Shown: one piece after another, positions 32,374-45,035 of the stretch
Position numbering within the stretch: position 1 is the first letter of the stretch
Layout of the letters: every line of letters begins with the position of its first letter
Source: Cymodocea nodosa
Lineage: Eukaryota > Streptophyta > Magnoliopsida > Alismatales > Cymodoceaceae
Direction: 5' to 3'
Assembly: GCA_036874045.1 (NCBI GenBank)
Contig: JAZBRI010000008.1
Location: 8,137,001-8,201,000 of the forward strand
Length of the DNA: 64,000 bases
Notes under the pieces: model-generated
What the model was told of the DNA's origin: nothing
Database searches by the model: none
The model's input: only the letters and a program-made list of their open reading frames with translations
Made by a program: the position numbers and the translations under genes

Positions 32374-34383
32374 ATGGATAATTCTAAAATCTTAATTATG
32401 ACTGAAGGACAGACCACTAATCGTCCTCCTTTATTCGAAGGTAGCAATTATGGCTACTGGAAATATAGGATGAAAGTATTCTTTCAGTCAATTGATTTCA
32501 AACTATGACATATAATTAGCAATCCTATAGTGTTCCTTACGACTCCATATGATACTTGGAATTTTGATGAAAAGGAGCGAATGACACTGAATGCTAAAGG
32601 TTTAAACATCTTGTTTTGTGCTTTATCTCATGATCAATTTAATAAAGTTTCTACATATCAAACTGCAAATGAGATATGACATGCATTAGAAGTTGCCAAT
32701 GAAGGTACTAATCAGGTCAAGGAATCTAAGATCAATATGTTAGTACATAAATATGAGCTTTTTAAAATGCATGAAAATGAATGTATCTCTGACATGTTTT
32801 CTCGTTTTCTTGAGATTGTAAATTCATTAAAATCTTTAGGCAAGAAATTCGAGGAAAAATACTTGGTAAGAAAGATCCTTAGATCTTTAACTAAAATTTA
32901 GGCTCAAAAGACAACATCTATTGAAGAGTCCAAAGACTTAAATACATATACTCTCGATGATCTCATAGGAAATCTGACAGCCTATGAAGTACAACATTTA
33001 GATCCAAAAAGGAAAAATTCCTAGAAGGGATCTAGCTTTTGAGGTTGATAAAGTCTCAGAAGTCACTAGTGATTCTAACGATGATTTACTATTGTTGTCT
33101 AGAAAATTTAGAAATCTGTTGAAGAAACGTAGGAACTTCAAGTTAGCAAAGACATCTGGAGATATAGAGAAGAAGTCATTCACGAAAGACAAAAGTATAT
33201 GCTACAAGTACAGTAGGCTGGGTCACTTTCAAACTGATTGTCCTCTCAACAAAGATAAGAAGAATTCGAGGAGGAATTTCAGGAATAATAAATTCAGAAA
33301 GAGAAGGGCGTTTAAAGTGACATGAGATGACTCTTCAGCTTCACAAAGTGAAGAAACAAAGGATTCAACATCAGATAATGAATCCTCATCAACATTAGAT
33401 TTAGAAGAAAAACTAGCAAATGCATGCTTTATGGAAAAATCTAGTGAAGTATCCTCTAATCAAAATGCTAATTTTGATAGTTTTGATGGATTACTTGTTG
33501 AATACAATAGACTGGCCAGAAATATAAGAAAGTAAAATAGAAGGAAAGAACAATAGGAAAATGCTAGATGAATCTGAAAATAAGGTTGATTTTCTGAACT
33601 CTATGTTGAATAAATTTAAAGAAGAAAATCAAAGGCATGCATAGGAAATTTTAAAGTTCACTACTATAGAAAGAAAATTGCATGCTGATTGTGAAAATTT
33701 AATTGTTGATAAGAAGAAAATGATTTATGAAATTGAAAAACCAGAATTGACTATTACTGACTTAAATTCAGAAATTGATTTGTTAAAGATATAAGTCTGC
33801 GATCAAAAGGCTATATTAAGTAAATGAAATAATAGTCAAACTATAACAAATGAACTTAGTAGTAAAATATCAAATATAGAAAAACATGGTATTGGTTTAC
33901 ACGATGCATCTTCTGAAAATTATATATTGCATGATGGTACTACTAAAAATAATGTCTTTATTTCCAGTACTAAGAATAGTAAGAGAAAAACTATTCCGTG
34001 TGTGATTAAAAAGAGAGAAAAATATGTGCAAGTTGATAAAATGCAGCATATAAATGATAGCACACGAGGTAAGAATGTCAAAAGAAATTTTTAGAAAAAT
34101 CAAGCTAAGACATTTGAGAATTTTAATATTCTTGATCAATTTTCTTCATATTTAAAGAATATCGGATATTGGAAATCAAATAATGATAGAAATGAAAATT
34201 TCAACTCTAGTTTAAATAGAGATAAATGTTCTGATAATTATAATACTAAGAGAAAGAAATGTAAGAATAATTATCAGAAAATAGATAAGTTGGAGTCTAA
34301 AAATGCAGATTATTTTGATATGACTCTCTAAAATTCTTGGACCCAATCAAAAATGGGTTCCAAGAGATAAAATCTCTTTTTGA
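32374..34383 (+). pseudogene. gag: gag of element D (family II)
   Basis: From ATG (MDNSKILIMTEGQTTNRPP) to TGA at 34381, 670 codons by length. Capsid-type region with YWKYRMKVFFQSIDFKL and MFSRFLEIVNSLKSLGK; knuckle CYKYSRLGHFQTDC with the second Cys changed to Tyr; VT-stop-DDSSASQSEE acidic block; Lys/Asn-rich coiled coil; terminal LGPNQKWVPRDKISF. Many stops, mostly at Trp or Gln positions of C and E (for example TGG to TGA near 32506 and 32677, TGG to TAG near 32900), plus local shifts. The loss of a zinc ligand would impair RNA binding even without the stops. Confidence 0.87.
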
Positions 34384-34394
34384 CTATTTTGTAG
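34381..34394 (+). other. gag-pol junction of D: TGA, T-rich run, GTAG
   Basis: Gag ends at TGA (34381), then CTATTTTGTAG, and the protease frame opens at 34395 in a different phase. E has the same arrangement. The AG after a T-rich run looks like a splice acceptor, but no donor is identified. Confidence 0.4.
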
Positions 34395-37300
34395 GTACAC
34401 AAATCAAAATGGATAATGGATAGTGGAGCATCCAGCCACATGATTGGAGATATACGATTACTTACAGAAATAACAAAGACCAAGAATGGACAAGTTACCT
34501 TTGGAAATAAAAGCAAAACAAATATCCTTGCGTTTGGCAAGGTTTAGGTAACTGAGAAATTCTTTATAAATGATGTCTTATTAGTGGAAAACTTAGGTTT
34601 TAATTTATTGAGTGTTCCTGTTTTAATGAAGATTTACAAAGTAATTTTTGAAAAAGATTCCTGTAAAATTATGGACATGTCTACAAACGAAATTTTATTC
34701 ATTGCATACAAGAAAGGATCCGTTTGTATTTTGAATTTTCCTTCAGATATTATTAAAGACAATGCTTGCTTAATTGCAAAATCAGATGAAGTTATTTTAT
34801 GGCATAGAAGGCTAGGACACTCAAATTTAAAATTATTACAAAAGCTGTCTAAAAAGAATCTAGTTAGAGGTTTACCTAGTATTAAGTACTCGAAAGAGTT
34901 TATGTGTAATGCATGTCAACTAGGTAAATTATATAAAACATCCTTTAAAAGTTTAAATGAAATAACAAGCAAAAGAGTATTAGAACTAGTGCATATGGAT
35001 TTATTTGGACCTACTAGGACAACTAGTCTAGGAGGTAAACATTATGCTTTTGTACTAGTTGATGACTATTCTAGATTTACTTAGGTCTATTTTCTAGCTA
35101 ATAAAACTGAAGTTTTTGAAATATTTAAGATATTCTGTAGTAAAGTTCAGAATGAACAAAATGTTAAAATTCAAAAACTTAGGAGTGATCATGGTACAGA
35201 ATTTGATAATGATCAAATGGACACCTTTTGTGAAGAATTAGGCATAGATCATAAGTACTCATTTCCAAGAGCTCCTTCACAAAATGGGATAGTAGAACGT
35301 AAAAACCGATCACTTCAGGAAATGTCCAGAACCATGTTAAATGAGAATAAGTTACCCCTATTTCTCTAGGCAGAAGTAGCTCATACAGCATGCTATGTTA
35401 TAAATAGAGTATATCTAAGACCAATTTTAGATAAAACTCCTTATGAGATATGGTATAGCAGGGTTCTCAAAATAAATTATTTAAAACCCTTTGGCTGTAA
35501 GTGTTTTATTTTAAACACTAAGGAACGAAGAGACAAATTTAGAGCCAAATCAGATGAAGGTATTTTTGTTGGTTATACCATTAGAAGTAAAGCATATAGA
35601 GTTTATAATAAATCAACAAAAACCATTGAGGAAACCCTACATGTAAAATTTCATGAAAATTCTCATTTGGATATTAGACATGCTGAAAACTTTGATTCAG
35701 AAATTCTCCCAGAAATGGTATCAAATGATGTTGACAGAGAAATTGAGAGATTATCTGACAGAATAAGAAATATAAACTTAAATGATGAAAATTTAGAAGA
35801 AAATAATGTCATACCTATAGAAAATATGGAACAACATAGAAATTGGTGTTATGCTTCATCTCATCTTATTGATCAGATAATAGGCGATCCTAATCAAGGA
35901 GTTAGGACTATGTCATTAGTAGTCAACATTTGTGGTGCTCATTCATTTGTTTCTTTACTAGAACCTAAGAAACTTGAAGATGCCTTAGAAGATGAATTTT
36001 GGTATTTAGCTATGCAAGATGAGCTAAATCAATTTATAAGAAATGAGGTATGGGATCTAGTTCCAACACCTGAAAATCAGTCCATAATTGGAACAAGGTG
36101 GGTATTTAGAAACAAAGTAGATCAAGATGGACATATAGTTAAAAATAAAGCTAGATTAGTTGCTCAAGGTTACAAGCAAGAGGAAGGAATTGACTATGAT
36201 GAAACATTTGCTCCTGTTGCTAGACTAGAATCAATACGAATTTTGTTAGCATATGCTTGTTATATGGATTTCAAATTATATCAAATGGATGTTAAGATTG
36301 CTTTTTTAAATGGATATATAAAAGAAGAAGTGTATGTAAAACAACCTCTAGGTTTTGAAGATTCAAAACATCCTGAGTATGTTTACAAGCTTAAGAAGGC
36401 ACTATATGGCCTTAAACAAGCTCCTAGGTCTTGGTATGAAAGATTATCTAAATTTCTTATAGAAAAAGGGTATTCTATGGGAAAGGTAGATCACACTCTT
36501 TTTATCAAGTAGATCGAAAAAGATATATTAGTAGTTCAAATCTATGTAGATGACATCATATTTGGAGCAACAAATGATAAATTAGTTGAGTCCTTTTCGA
36601 AAGACATGAGTAATCAATTTGAAATGAGTATGATGGGTGAACTATCATTTTTCCTAGGTTTACAAATTAAGCAACTAGATCAGGGTACTTTTATTTCACA
36701 AGAAAAATATACTCAAGCTTTATTAAAGAGGTTTGGCTTAGACAACACTAAAACAAAGAATACACCAATGAGTATTATCACCAAGTTGGATAAAGATGAC
36801 TACGGAAAAACTGTAGATGTAAAACAATATAGAAGTATGATTGGTTCATTACTCTATTTAACAGCTAGTCGACCAGATATTATGTTTAGTGTGTGTACTT
36901 GTGCTAGATATCAATCTAATCCTAAGGAATCACACCTACTCGCTGTTAAACGAATTTTTAAATATCTATTAGGAACCATCAATTTTGGACTGTTTTACTT
37001 TAAACACAGTTCTTTAAACTTAGTAGGTTATAGTGATGCTGATTTTGCAGGATGTAAGTCTGAAAGAAAAAGCACTAGTGGCACTTGTCAATTGTTAGGT
37101 AATTCTTTAGTGTCATGGTTCAGCCAAAAGCAAAATTGTGTAGCACTATTTACAACTGAAGCTGAATATATGGCTGCTACACTTTGCTGTGCTCAAATCA
37201 TGTGGATCAGACAAACTTTAAAAGATTTTAATTTAGACTATGAACCAACTAAGATTTTTTGTGATAGTAGTTCTGCAATAAGTTTAACTAAAAATCCTGT

Positions 37301-37493
37301 CTTACATTCACGAGCAAAACATATAGAAGTTCGACATCATTTTCTAAGGGATAATGTTATAAAAGGAAAAATAGTATTAAATTTTGTTCCTACCACAGAA
37401 CAATTAGCAGATCTATTTACAAAACCCTTAGATGAAAATACTTTTTCAAAATTACGATTAGAACTTGGTATCTGTAGGTTATTTGATGTTTAA
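34395..37493 (+). pseudogene. pol: pol polyprotein of element D, four stops
   Basis: 1033 codons to TAA at 37491 with no net frameshift. Stops only at 34545 (CAG to TAG), 35082 and 35367 (both TGG to TAG) and 36510 (AAG to TAG, by comparison with E). Protease DSG at 34419-34427; HHCC region with LWHRRLGHSN and CNACQLGK; integrase catalytic residues at codons 202 (HMDLFG), 265 (RSDHGTEF) and 301 (GIVERKN), a 35-residue D-to-E spacing; RT with [11 protein letters not shown] and YVDDIIFG at 36543; RNase H with YSDADFAGCKSERKSTSG; C-terminus LGICRLFDV. All catalytic residues I checked are intact. Ty1/copia, Sirevirus-like. Confidence 0.94.
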
Positions 37494-39391
37494 ATTGTCT
37501 TGTTCATTGTATTTTGGTTTGTTATAAGGTAGTTTTAGAATTTAATTTTTTATTATAAAAAAAAAAAATTCTATTTTCGAATTACGTTTTTCTAGTAGTT
37601 AAGAATTTATGAAATTCTAAGTTTTACTGAAATCAATTTATTTAAGAAAAATTCAGAAAAGATTACTTAAGGAAAATTAAATTGATTCAATGTGAGTGCC
37701 AACTGTATTTTTCTTACTTATGTATTTTAACAAGAAAATACATAGAAAATATGTACTTTTTATTAAAGGAAAGTTATTAACATTCTGTTAGAAAAATTAA
37801 GTCTTGCGGTTGCCTCTAATTTAAATCTACTGTTTTATTTCTTTTTTGTCTGCAATTACTTGAGTAATTGGTTATCTTTCCCCTAAGCAAGGGATTATGG
37901 TCACATAAAAAGATGATATTGTGGGAGGTAATACATAATATATATATATATATGAATATAAAGAAGAAAAAAGGGGCAATGTACTCGAGCTTAATTTCTT
38001 TTTCACAATGTTTTAACAATCCTACCATAATCTGTGCATATAATCCTTGTTATTTTTTTTGTTATTATCTACTCTTTACACATAATGCACGATATTTATT
38101 GTCTTAAATTTGTGTCTCATTATTGAATTCTTTTAAGTTCCTAAAGGTATCTCTCTATGACTTTTCTTTTGTAAATTGACTAAGATAAAAGCTAGAAAGT
38201 CTAAATTGTTAACTCTACTACTTATTTCTGTATTTAATTCAAATTAAAAAAAAGAAAATGAGAGACTCAAATCTATTTAAGGCTTAGCATCCTCTTTAAG
38301 TAAGCTATTTGACCTTTTAAAGCCAAATCTACTTAGGGCTTGGCAACCCAGATTAAGTATGCCATAGATTTTTTACACTACATCTATCTAGGGGGAGCAA
38401 TTTCTCGTATAATAATTCATTTCTTATGAACTACTATATGTTTTCATGAAAGAATCTGCATAATTTCAGGAAATACACTTTAATTAAGTACATTTTTGAA
38501 CTGTCGGTGACTTGCAAGTTTTTTTTTCTTAAGTATCCAAATTTTCTATTGTTTCGGGACGTTATATTGCAAGTATCGAGCAATTGTGTTTTAAAGTGTT
38601 CAATAGACTATTTTATTATTTCCTGAAGTACACATGTCGAAACCATAATGCATGACTTAAGTAGATTTTCGGTAAATTATCTGTAACTCTCCGAAATGCG
38701 TCTAGACTATTTTATTTTTTCCTGCTTAAGTACATGTGTTGTGATCTCAAAGATTGACTTAAGCTATCTTTCGGAAGGTTATCTGTAACTCTTCGAAATG
38801 CACTTGAGCATCGAATAGTTAGGTTTATAAGTCTCTGAAACTTTTTAAGCACCATAAGTTCAAATTGTGCACGTGTTGAATTTCACTACTTTATAATGTC
38901 TTAGTTGAAACTCGAATAGTTATGTTTAACTCTTCGACTTTCACACCTATACATTCGAGAAACTCGAATAATTAACTTAATATTATTATTATTATTATTT
39001 TGAAAGACTTAATCTCTGACAATAACTATTCATGTTTGTCGTATACTTATGTGCTTTACTGCTCACAAAACTCGAATAGTTATCATAAGTCTTCGAGTTT
39101 TCTCACTTTTCACTTAGCTTGAAGTTTTTTTCTTTATACGAACAGTTATGCTAAGTACTCTACAATTGTTGGTTGTAAAACTTGTATAGTTATTGCAAGC
39201 ACTCGAGTTATTTATCGATAACGGATCTTATATTTATGATTTCAATGGTTGAATCTATTTATCCATTTAAAAACTCGAACAGTTATAAATGTTTTACTAA
39301 CAACCTTCTATGTTTCTACCTTGGTAAAACCCTAGCTTCACAATCTTTACTTCCATTAAGTTCTACAGTGCAAAGCGAAGATTACTCGACA
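37494..39391 (+). other. Spacer between pol and ORF3 of element D
   Basis: Noncoding, AT-rich. Includes AGGGGAAAG-type tracts (reverse, near 37877), the A insertion-site homologue (GATTTTTTACACTACATC near 38366), an internal polypurine tract (TAGGGGGAGCAA near 38389), CTCGAATAGTTAT motifs and an ATT repeat near 38981. No gene seen. Confidence 0.8.
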
Positions 39392-41818
39392 ATGTCAGGA
39401 CATGGAAGAGGACGTGGTAGAATGACAAAAGTGCAGAAAAGAGAGCTGGAAATTCAGAAAATACAAAGTGAAATCAACGACATCTACTCAAGGTACACTT
39501 TTTCAAATGAAGTACTACATGAAATAAGAAAAGCTGTTCAAGATGAGAAAAATTTCTGTTGGAAATTTAATTGAAATTATGCTAAAACACAGTTTAGACT
39601 AAAATAGATTGAACATTCCGCATTACATTTATGAAAAAGAAATTTACAACCTAACCCTGCGGTTGTAAGTTCTGGACATGTACAAGAGACATCGGTATAG
39701 TCTATCACTTATTATGGAAAGAAGTGGGGACTAATGATCGAAAATGCAAACACGGAATTACAATCCTTGTATTCCCAACATTATTTTCCCCCAGCTGTTT
39801 TAGATGATATTAAACAGTATATCGATGAACAGAAAACTACCATTAGCAAAATGGGCCTTCGAAGTGAAGGACAAAGAGTTTATCAACTCAAAATGGCAGA
39901 GGTGGAGAGCTTAAAACTCTATATTCCATTATTACCACCTAGGCATCATGGTGAAGGACCATCAAGACAATAGGTGCCTTTAACAAGAGAAATTAAGATA
40001 ATTTTAGAACCTCCTAAACAACCTGAAATACTACAGACATATAGTCGGACAAAGAAAAAGACAATTGAATATTTTGGACTAACTACAGGTGTACAAGGAA
40101 TATTGCAGCAAAAAGAAGAATTAGTGAAAAATGGAAAACTATGCTCTATTACAGAAGCTGGACAGACATTTTTGTCAGGAATCCCAGCAAATGTGACAAA
40201 TATTGGCTTACAAGCATATACTCTAAGGCATTGTGTCACATTAGTGCATAATGTATCTTTTAATACAATGGACAATTTTTCACACAATGCTGCAAGCACA
40301 CATTCTTTTCCTACAGAAAGAGAGCATGTAGGAAATTTTGATGATACATATACAGATGATATACAATTTGATGATATTTTTGATAACAAAGACACTGAGT
40401 CTATGAATTGTGAAGATATTTCATCTAAAGAGGAATGTACAACTATTCTTCCTCTTACTGTATCTCGAACAGAGACTTTTGAATTTTGGTACAGTTGCTT
40501 ATACAACACTTTATGTATATGGTTATGTCTGTTACAGTATATCGTATACTTGTTGATAAATGTATATAATCAACAACATACATAGTTACAAATAGAATAT
40601 GATACTACCAATGTCTCACATATACAAATTTCAGAAATATAGGATGATTCTATTCCACAGACAGATATAGAACATTCTTTCATACAAAGACAGTTGTATA
40701 GATCAAATATAGATATACATGTTGTTGATATACAGATTATTACAGAGACTGTTGTTACTGAAATGTTTCTAGAAGAACAAACAGAAGAATTTTAGCAGAT
40801 TATTGATACGACAATAACAGATATTTCAGACATTTATACTAGTTTTGATGGAAATTCCACCAGTTCTGAAAGATCTGAAAATTTAGATGCTACTGATAAT
40901 TTTGAAACAAGTCCCATTTCAGAACATCATGATAGGAAAATACCTAATCCTAAACAGAGTTTAGATGAAAATACACTATTATAGTTTAGAAATAATTCTT
41001 GTTATGACAAATTTCAGACATATAAAACTTTTACAGTTTTATATTCAAGACCAGTTAAGTTTGAAGGGATGGCACACATACGAGAACTATTTGAATTTCA
41101 AGGCTTGTTGACTCTACTTCCACAATAGCCATGCCATCTTGCTATTCTCAAACTTATCAATTGTTTTTACACAAACTTAACAATGGAAGAAGGTATTCCT
41201 GTTTCTAATATACAAGACAATGACATATATTTAACTCCAGATTTACTCCATCAGGTACATGGTTTGAAAAATGAAGGAGTTAAATTATCAGAAAGAAAAC
41301 AGGTTTATCGATTGGGATGAGACATTACAAGTTTAGCCAAAGATCCAATTGCCAATAAACCATTGACATTACTAAATGACTTAAATGGCCAAGCACACTT
41401 TATTGCAAAAATATTGCATGCTACATTGTTTCAGAGGTTTGGTCATGGGGCAGAAGTTGGCAGATGTTGTCTTTATGCTACATATGCATTAATAAACCAT
41501 ATACAAGTGAACTAGTATGATATTTTTGTTTCTCATATCTTACATTTGCAAAGTAAATTATTTTATGGTGATACGATTTTGAGAATTATGGCAAGTCAAA
41601 CAGATGTTACACCTTGGCCACAGAAAAGATTAAAGTTAAGATCTTTCTCTACAAAGGAACACCAAAAATACCAGGAAGTAGATATGCCTGTCCTCAGACG
41701 ACAACAACAGGATCGGCAAACATAGTCACAATAGCAACAGCAACAATCCACATAATTTACAGAAACACAGCAACATACAAATATACATATAGATATACAA
41801 CATACAGATTGAATATAT
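39392..41818 (+). pseudogene. ORF3 of element D (family II), 3' truncated
   Basis: Starts MSGHGRGRGRMTKVQKRELE and follows B codon for codon for the first half; the hydrophobic segment at 40484-40567 is again at codon 365. Open stretches: 39392-39574, 39734-39973, 39974-40585. The C-terminal domain spans about 41040-41640 (RPVKFEGMAHIRELFEFQG, FYTNL, GLKNEG, KLFYGD, QKRLKLRSFSTKE). More than ten stops, mainly Gln, Trp or Arg codons changed by C-to-T. The last ~150 bp and stop present in B are missing because the element breaks off here. Confidence 0.8.
40484..40567 (+). other. Hydrophobic segment in ORF3 of D
   Basis: FWYSCLYNTLCIWLCLLQYI and following residues, 28 in all; same codon position and near-identical to B. 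Confidence 0.6.
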
Positions 41819-42127
41819 AGTTATCTAACTATTCAATTTTTCATTACAGAACACACATGGAAAACACATGACAACTTAAAACATTAAAAACACACATGTA
41901 GATAACTTAACTATACGAGTTTTTAACATAAAGTATTCGACAAAAATGAAACGTTAACTATCCGAAAGTTTAACTATTGCAAATCTAGCTCTTCGAAAAT
42001 CTTTAATTTATCCAACATAAAAATGAAACTTTCCGATGATCTGTTAACTATTATACTTAGAGAATATTATGTAGACTTATTTAAATACGTTAATAAAGCA
42101 TATATCATCAAAATTAAATACCTAACA
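41819..42127 (-). repeat. Truncated 3' LTR of element E
   Basis: Matches 53171-53493 (start of U3 on the minus strand). It ends AACCTAACA next to the polypurine tract. One 14-bp unit (around 53411-53424) is absent here. The rest of the LTR is gone, and D sequence follows directly. Confidence 0.9.
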
Positions 42128-42130
42128 ATC

Positions 42131-42230
42131 ATCCCCTTTTTGGTGATGTCAAAACCTAATAAATCACATAATTTAAATCTCCCCCTTTTTGGCATTATAA
42201 AAAAGTAAACAAACTATTTTCTCCCCCTTT
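42131..42230 (-). other. Three polypurine tracts of element E
   Basis: ATCCCCTTTTT at 42131, CTCCCCCTTTTT at 42179 and CTCCCCCTTT at 42221 (plus-strand letters), matching B 18575-18677 in number and spacing. Confidence 0.8.
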
Positions 42231-42454
42231 AGGAAGTTAAGTTTTATAAATGTAAGGAAGGATATCTTACTAAGTATATATTAATCAAAACGATAGTGTA
42301 AACCATACATAGGATTTATGGATTAAACAGAAACTGTTTAATATCATAAACTATGAAAAATAATCACGTAACATTAAAATCAGTAAACAGTTTACATAAT
42401 AGTTTTGGTTACAAATTACAAAAAAATAAATCATGTAATACATAATTTGTATAA

Positions 42455-45035
42455 TCACAAGCCTCTTTGTCTTCGAAAAATATCAATGAGAGTATCTGAA
42501 ATTTTTTTTGTAATATCTGTACTAACTCTATTTATCTGATCAAGTAATGCCTGATCTAAATCATTTTGAGAAACTTGTGATGGTTGCTGTAAAAATTCAG
42601 TATGTATGTCTATATCTATACCTATATGTATTTCTCTATGTATACCTTGTATATCTGTATGTTGCTGTGTTTCTGTAAATTTTGTGAATTGTTGTTGTGT
42701 TTGTCGATCCTATTGTTGTTGTTGTTGTTGTCTGAGGACATGTGTATCTGCTTCCTGGTATTTTTGGAGTTCCTTTGTAGAGAAAGATCTTGACTTTAAT
42801 CTTTTCTATGGCCAAGGTGTAATATCTATTTGACTTGCCACAATTCTCAAAATCGTATCATCATAAAATAATTTACTCTGCAAATGTAAGATATGAGAAA
42901 CAAAAATTTCATACCAGTTCACCTGTATATGGTTTATTAATGCGTATGTAGCATAAAGACAACATTTGCCAACTTCTGCCCCATGACCAAACCTCTGAAA
43001 CAATGTAGCATGCAATATTTTTGCAATAAAACGTGCTTGGCCATTTAAGTCATTTAGTAATGTCAATGTTTTGTTACCAATTGGATCTTCGGCTAAACTT
43101 GCAATGTCCCATCCCAATCGATAAACCTATTTTCTTTCTGATAATTTAACTCCTTCATTTTTCAGACCAAGTACCTGATGAAGTAAATCTGGAGTTAAAT
43201 ATATTTCATTTTCTTGTATATTAGAAACAGGAATACCTTCTTCCACTGTTAAGTTTAAGTAAAAACAATTAAGAAGTTTGGGTATAGCAAGATGGCCTGG
43301 CTATTGTGAAAGTAGAGTCAACAAACCTTGAAATTCAAGCAGTTCATGTATGTGTGCCATCCCTTCAAACTTAACTAGTCTTGAATATAAAACTGTAAAA
43401 GTTTTATATGTGTGAAATTTGTCATAACAAGAATTATTTCTGAACCATAATAGTGTATTTTTATCTAAACTCTGTTCAAGATTAGGTATTTTCCTGTCAT
43501 GATGTTCTGATCTAGGACTTGTTTCAATATTATCAGCAACATCTATATTGTCAAATCTTTCAGAACTAGTGGAATTTCTATCAAAACTAGTATAAATGTT
43601 TGAAATATCTGTTATTGTCGTATCAATAATCTACTGAATTTCTTCTGTTTGTTCTTCTGGAAACATTTCAATAGCAATAGTCTCTGTAACAATCTGTATA
43701 TCAGCAACCTGTATATCTATATGTGATCTATATAACTATCTCTGTATGAAAGAATGTTCTATATCTGTCTGTGGAATAGAATCATCCTGTATTTCTGAAA
43801 TTTGTATATGTGAGACATGGGTAGTATCATATTCTATTTGTAACTGTGTATGTTGTTGATTATATACATTTATCAACAAGTATATGATATATTGTAACAG
43901 ACATAACCATACATATAAAATGTAGTATAAGCAACTGTACCAAAATTCAAAAGTCTCTGTCCGAGATACAGTAAGAGAAAGTATATCTGTACATTCCTCT
44001 TTAGATGAAATATCTTCAAAATTCATAGACTCACTGTCTATGTCATCAATAATATCATCAAATTTGATATCATCTGTATATATATCATCAAAATTTCCTA
44101 CATTCTCACTTTCCATAGGAAAAGAATTTGTGCTTGCATCATTGTGTGAAAAACTGTCCATTGTATTAAAAGATACATTATGCACTAATGTGACACAATA
44201 CATTAGAGTATATGCTTGTAAGCCAATATTTGTCACATCTATTGGGATTCCTAACAAAAATGTCTGTCCAGCTTCTGCAATGGAGCATAGTTTTCCATTT
44301 TTCATTGATTCTTCTTTTTGCTGCAATATTCCTTGTACACCTATAGTTAGTCCAAAATATTTAATTGTCTTTTTCTTTGTCCGACTATATGTCTGTAGTG
44401 TTTCAGGTTGTTCAGGAAGTTCTAAAATTGTCTTAATTTCTCCTGTTAAAGGCACTTGTTGTCTTGATGGTCCTTCACCATGATGCCTAGGTGGTAATAA
44501 TGGAATATAAGTTTTAAGCTCTCCACCTCTGCCATTTTGAGTTGATAAACTCTTTGTCCTTCACTTTGAAGGCCTATTTTGCTAATGGCAGTTTTCTGTT
44601 CATCGATATACTATTTAATATCATCTAAAACAACTAGGGGAAAGTAATGTTGGGAATACAAGGATTGTAATTCCCTATTTGCATTTTCGATCACTGGTAC
44701 CCACTTCTTTCCATAATAAGTGATAGACTGTACTGATGTCTCTAGTACATGTCCAAAACTTACAACCGTAGGTTAGGTTGTAAATTTCTTTTCCATAAAT
44801 GGAATGCAGAAAGTTTAGTCTATTTTAGTCTAAATTGTGTTTCAGCATAATTTCAAATAAATTTCCAACAAAAATTTTTCTCTTCTTGAACAGCTTTTCT
44901 TATTTCATGCAGTACTTCATTTGAAAAAGTGTACCTTGAATAGATGTCATTGATTTCATTCTGCATTTTCGAAAGTTCCAACTCTCTTTTCTACACTTTG
45001 GTCATTCTACCACGTCCTCTTTCACGTCCTAACAT
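42455..45035 (-). pseudogene. ORF3 of element E (family II), broken
   Basis: ATG at 45035 (MLGRERGRGRMTKV), final TGA at 42455; the length implies a net one-base shift. The longest open part (44455-43736, 239 codons) runs from MPLTGEIKTILE through acidic FDD repeats and the hydrophobic segment (43862-43945) into HIQISEIQDDS, showing these parts belong to one reading frame. The C-terminal domain is at about 43400-42800 (RLVKFEG, LLEFQGLL, GLKNEG, KLFYDD). A poly-Gln tract and DIQ/DIH repeats precede the end. Stops again mostly replace Gln or Trp. Best copy for judging that the hydrophobic part is truly in frame. Confidence 0.82.

Larger units (their letters stand above)
31021..41818 (+). mobile_element. 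Element D: family II Sirevirus-like element lacking its 3' LTR
   Basis: Order: 5' LTR, PBS, gag, pol, spacer, ORF3, then a break inside the ORF3 tail between about 41805 and 41819 where reversed LTR sequence of E begins. Inserted in F about 40 bp past the pol stop; AACAT precedes it. Pol is complete in length with only four stops, the best preserved pol of family II. Confidence 0.88.

Noticed and set aside
39946-40509. Minus-strand open frame of 187 codons (also 16402-16752 and 44040-44483 on the opposite strand)
   Set aside because: Antisense of the better-supported ORF3 frame, which holds the ATG, shared domains and conserved hydrophobic segment.
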